Origin: Bacteroidales bacterium UBA932
Lineage (GTDB): Bacteria; Bacteroidota; Bacteroidia; Bacteroidales; UBA932
Reading direction: 5' to 3'
DNA: 7,317 nt
Assembly: GCA_002293585.1 (NCBI GenBank)
Contig: DBDM01000007.1
Coordinates: 1 to 7,317, forward strand
Shown here: positions 6,308 through 7,317 of the stretch, piece by piece
Position numbering within the stretch: the first letter of the stretch is position 1
Layout: the number at the start of each line of letters is the position of its first letter
Notes under the pieces: model-generated
Database searches by the model: none
Told to the model about the DNA's origin: nothing
The model's input: the letters and a program-made list of their open reading frames with translations, nothing else
Program-made: the position numbers and the translations under genes

Positions 6308-7255
6308 ATGGCAATTAACAACATAGAAGACAAACAGAAAGGCCTGAGTGTTCGCACGATCATCAACCAAGTGATCGCCTGGGTGAATGCTGCCGGCAAT
6401 TATGTTGGTGAGCTAATTGGCGCCCACAACACCAATCCCGCCGCTCATCAGGATATTCGCGGCGATGTAGAGGCCGAAAGTACTGCCCGGCAACAGGGGG
6501 ACGCGAATACGTTAAATTCGGCCAAGCAGGATGCAAATAATAAGATATCTGTCCACAATACGGCTATTGATGCCCACGCGGATATTCGCGTGGCTATAGA
6601 TGCTGAAAGTACTGCCCGGCAACAGGGGTGCCAAACTTTAGACAACCGGATCACCGGCCTTCATTCTACCGTTGGGCAACTCGCCGACAACTTCGACACG
6701 CATAACGAAGACGAAGTGCGGCATGTGAGCAATGCGGTAACTTCCGCCAACGCCTACACAGACGATGCCGTAGCGCAGGAGCGTGACAGGGCGCAGGGCG
6801 TTGAGGCCGGGAAGGTGGAAGCTGCCACCATAGGAGGTGTGGCTGTCCCGAAAGTTGGAAGTATATTGCAGTTTCCGGCGTATCCTACTTTGGAGCCTGG
6901 AGGGGGTACTGATCAATTGAATAGTCCTGATCAGATTATACGGTTATCTTTAGATAATATTCTTTTAGAACAAGCAGCGTTTTGTACTAAAACATATTGT
7001 TGGTATACCCCTCAACAAGATAGCCCAACAAATTCTCAAGAAAATTTCTATCTAACTATCACTACGTTTAATGATCCCCAACAGTGCAAGGTAGTGGTTA
7101 AACAGGCTTTTTGTGATGGAGCCTGGGAAAGATCAAAATATGAGGGTTCTTGGACACCGTGGAAAAAAAGCGTGGATACAAATAATCTTCCGCAAGTATT
7201 TGTATCATCTACCGATCCTGATGGTAAGCCTGGTGATCTCTGGATTCAACCGTAA
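6308..7255 (+). CDS. Tail fibre / receptor-binding protein with knob-like C-terminus
   Basis: Predicted trimeric fibre that recognises the host surface. Of 315 residues, 1-35 form the likely baseplate-binding part (GLSVRTIINQVIAWVNA). Residues 36-165 are repeat-rich shaft: HNTNPAAHQDIR and HNTAIDAHADIR, each followed by AESTARQQG (56-64 and 99-107), with a degenerate third copy at 132-164 (HNEDEVRH, then QERDRAQG). This heptad-like Ala/Glu/Arg/Gln sequence suggests a trimeric coiled coil. Residues 168-194 (AATIGGVAVPKVGSILQFPAY) are a beta adaptor, followed by a GGG linker at 198-200. The C-terminal domain (about 205-300) resembles the pyocin-knob type seen at fibre ends: an early YCWYT strand, FYLTITTF, then a WERSKYEGSWTPWKK ending. 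The final 15 residues (STDPDGKPGDLWIQP) are a common fibre terminus. Start context is A/T-rich with no Shine-Dalgarno. GC falls sharply at the linker. Confidence 0.85.
   Translation: MAINNIEDKQKGLSVRTIINQVIAWVNAAGNYVGELIGAHNTNPAAHQDIRGDVEAESTARQQGDANTLNSAKQDANNKISVHNTAIDAHADIRVAIDAESTARQQGCQTLDNRITGLHSTVGQLADNFDTHNEDEVRHVSNAVTSANAYTDDAVAQERDRAQGVEAGKVEAATIGGVAVPKVGSILQFPAYPTLEPGGGTDQLNSPDQIIRLSLDNILLEQAAFCTKTYCWYTPQQDSPTNSQENFYLTITTFNDPQQCKVVVKQAFCDGAWERSKYEGSWTPWKKSVDTNNLPQVFVSSTDPDGKPGDLWIQP
6452..6628 (+). repeat. Direct repeat with a 129-base period in the fibre shaft
   Basis: Bases 6452-6499 recur at 6581-6628. The first 10 bases (GATATTCGCG) are identical and the last 24 bases of each copy (6476-6499 and 6605-6628) match exactly, while the middle differs. 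The spacing of 129 bases equals 43 codons, so the repeat keeps frame, and the encoded D-I-R...A-E-S-T-A-R-Q-Q-G segments start at residues 49 and 92. The perfect 24-base match suggests a recent duplication or continued recombination between copies, which would change shaft length in 43-residue steps. Confidence 0.85.
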
Positions 7256-7260
7256 TAGCT

Positions 7261-7317
7261 ATGACAGAAGTACAAAATATATTTAAAAAAGATGCTAATG
7301 GTCTTTGGCAATCAATG
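7261..7317 (+). CDS. Start of a downstream gene, 3' partial, function unknown
   Basis: An ATG five bases after the fibre stop opens a frame that runs to the window edge without a stop, giving 19 residues: MTEVQNIFKKDANGLWQSM. It is on the same strand and has the same tight spacing and A/T-rich, Shine-Dalgarno-free start context as the other genes, so it is probably the next member of the operon. The position after the fibre would suit a fibre chaperone, a second fibre or a host-range accessory, but 19 residues do not support any of these. Confidence 0.6.
   Translation, partial: MTEVQNIFKKDANGLWQSM

Noticed and set aside
6908..7255. Diversity-generating retroelement target region at the fibre C-terminus
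   Set aside because: No template-like copy is seen elsewhere in the window, no reverse transcriptase gene is present, and the C-terminal sequence looks like a pyocin-type knob rather than a C-type lectin fold. The missing flank means it cannot be fully excluded.
7253..7260. A terminator between the fibre gene and the next gene
   Set aside because: The gap is only 5 bp and holds no inverted repeat or T-run. The TAA followed by an in-frame TAG is a tandem stop only.

Overview
The window is a contiguous piece of the tail and baseplate assembly region of a contractile-tailed (myovirus-type) phage, prophage or phage-tail-like particle. All genes lie on the + strand and are packed end to end, with gaps of 11 bp or less or overlaps of 1 to 14 bp. 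The host is most likely a member of the Bacteroidota. This rests on the near absence of Shine-Dalgarno motifs, A/T-rich start contexts, moderate GC content, and protein sequences that look like the divergent tail and baseplate proteins of Bacteroidota prophages. The host call is an inference from style, not from a marker gene.

Layout: a tape-measure protein with its N-terminus outside the window (1-2085); a roughly 200-aa protein of DUF6046-like character at the tail tube/baseplate junction (2087-2689); a gpD/gp27-like baseplate hub (2676-3653); a gpV/gp45-like spike with an OB-fold (3653-4150); a 79-aa Gly/Thr-rich protein of unknown role (4158-4397); a gp25/gpW-like wedge protein (4397-4684); a LysM-like gpX-type tail protein (4671-4910); a divergent baseplate J/gp47-like wedge protein (4912-5745); a gpI/gp48-like wedge protein with a tryptophan hexapeptide tail (5742-6296); a tail fibre with an N-terminal His/coiled-coil repeat region and a compositionally different C-terminal knob (6308-7255); and the first 19 codons of another gene (7261 to the end).

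The order matches the Mu/P2 logic (tape measure, junction protein, hub, spike, gp25, J, I, fibre), with two small genes inserted. Together these products would set tail length, form the central hub and puncturing spike, build the wedges that trigger sheath contraction, and attach the receptor-binding fibres. No sheath, tube, capsid, terminase, lysis or integrase gene is visible, so the sequence alone cannot separate an intact phage from a tailocin.

The most notable points are an abrupt GC drop inside the fibre gene at a Gly-Gly-Gly linker, suggesting a swapped receptor-binding module; three H-N-x5-H motifs in the fibre shaft; and the uncharacterised 79-aa and 200-aa proteins fixed within an otherwise recognisable baseplate operon. 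I see no RNA gene, CRISPR array, mobile element, promoter or terminator, and no gene-free stretch longer than 11 bp.
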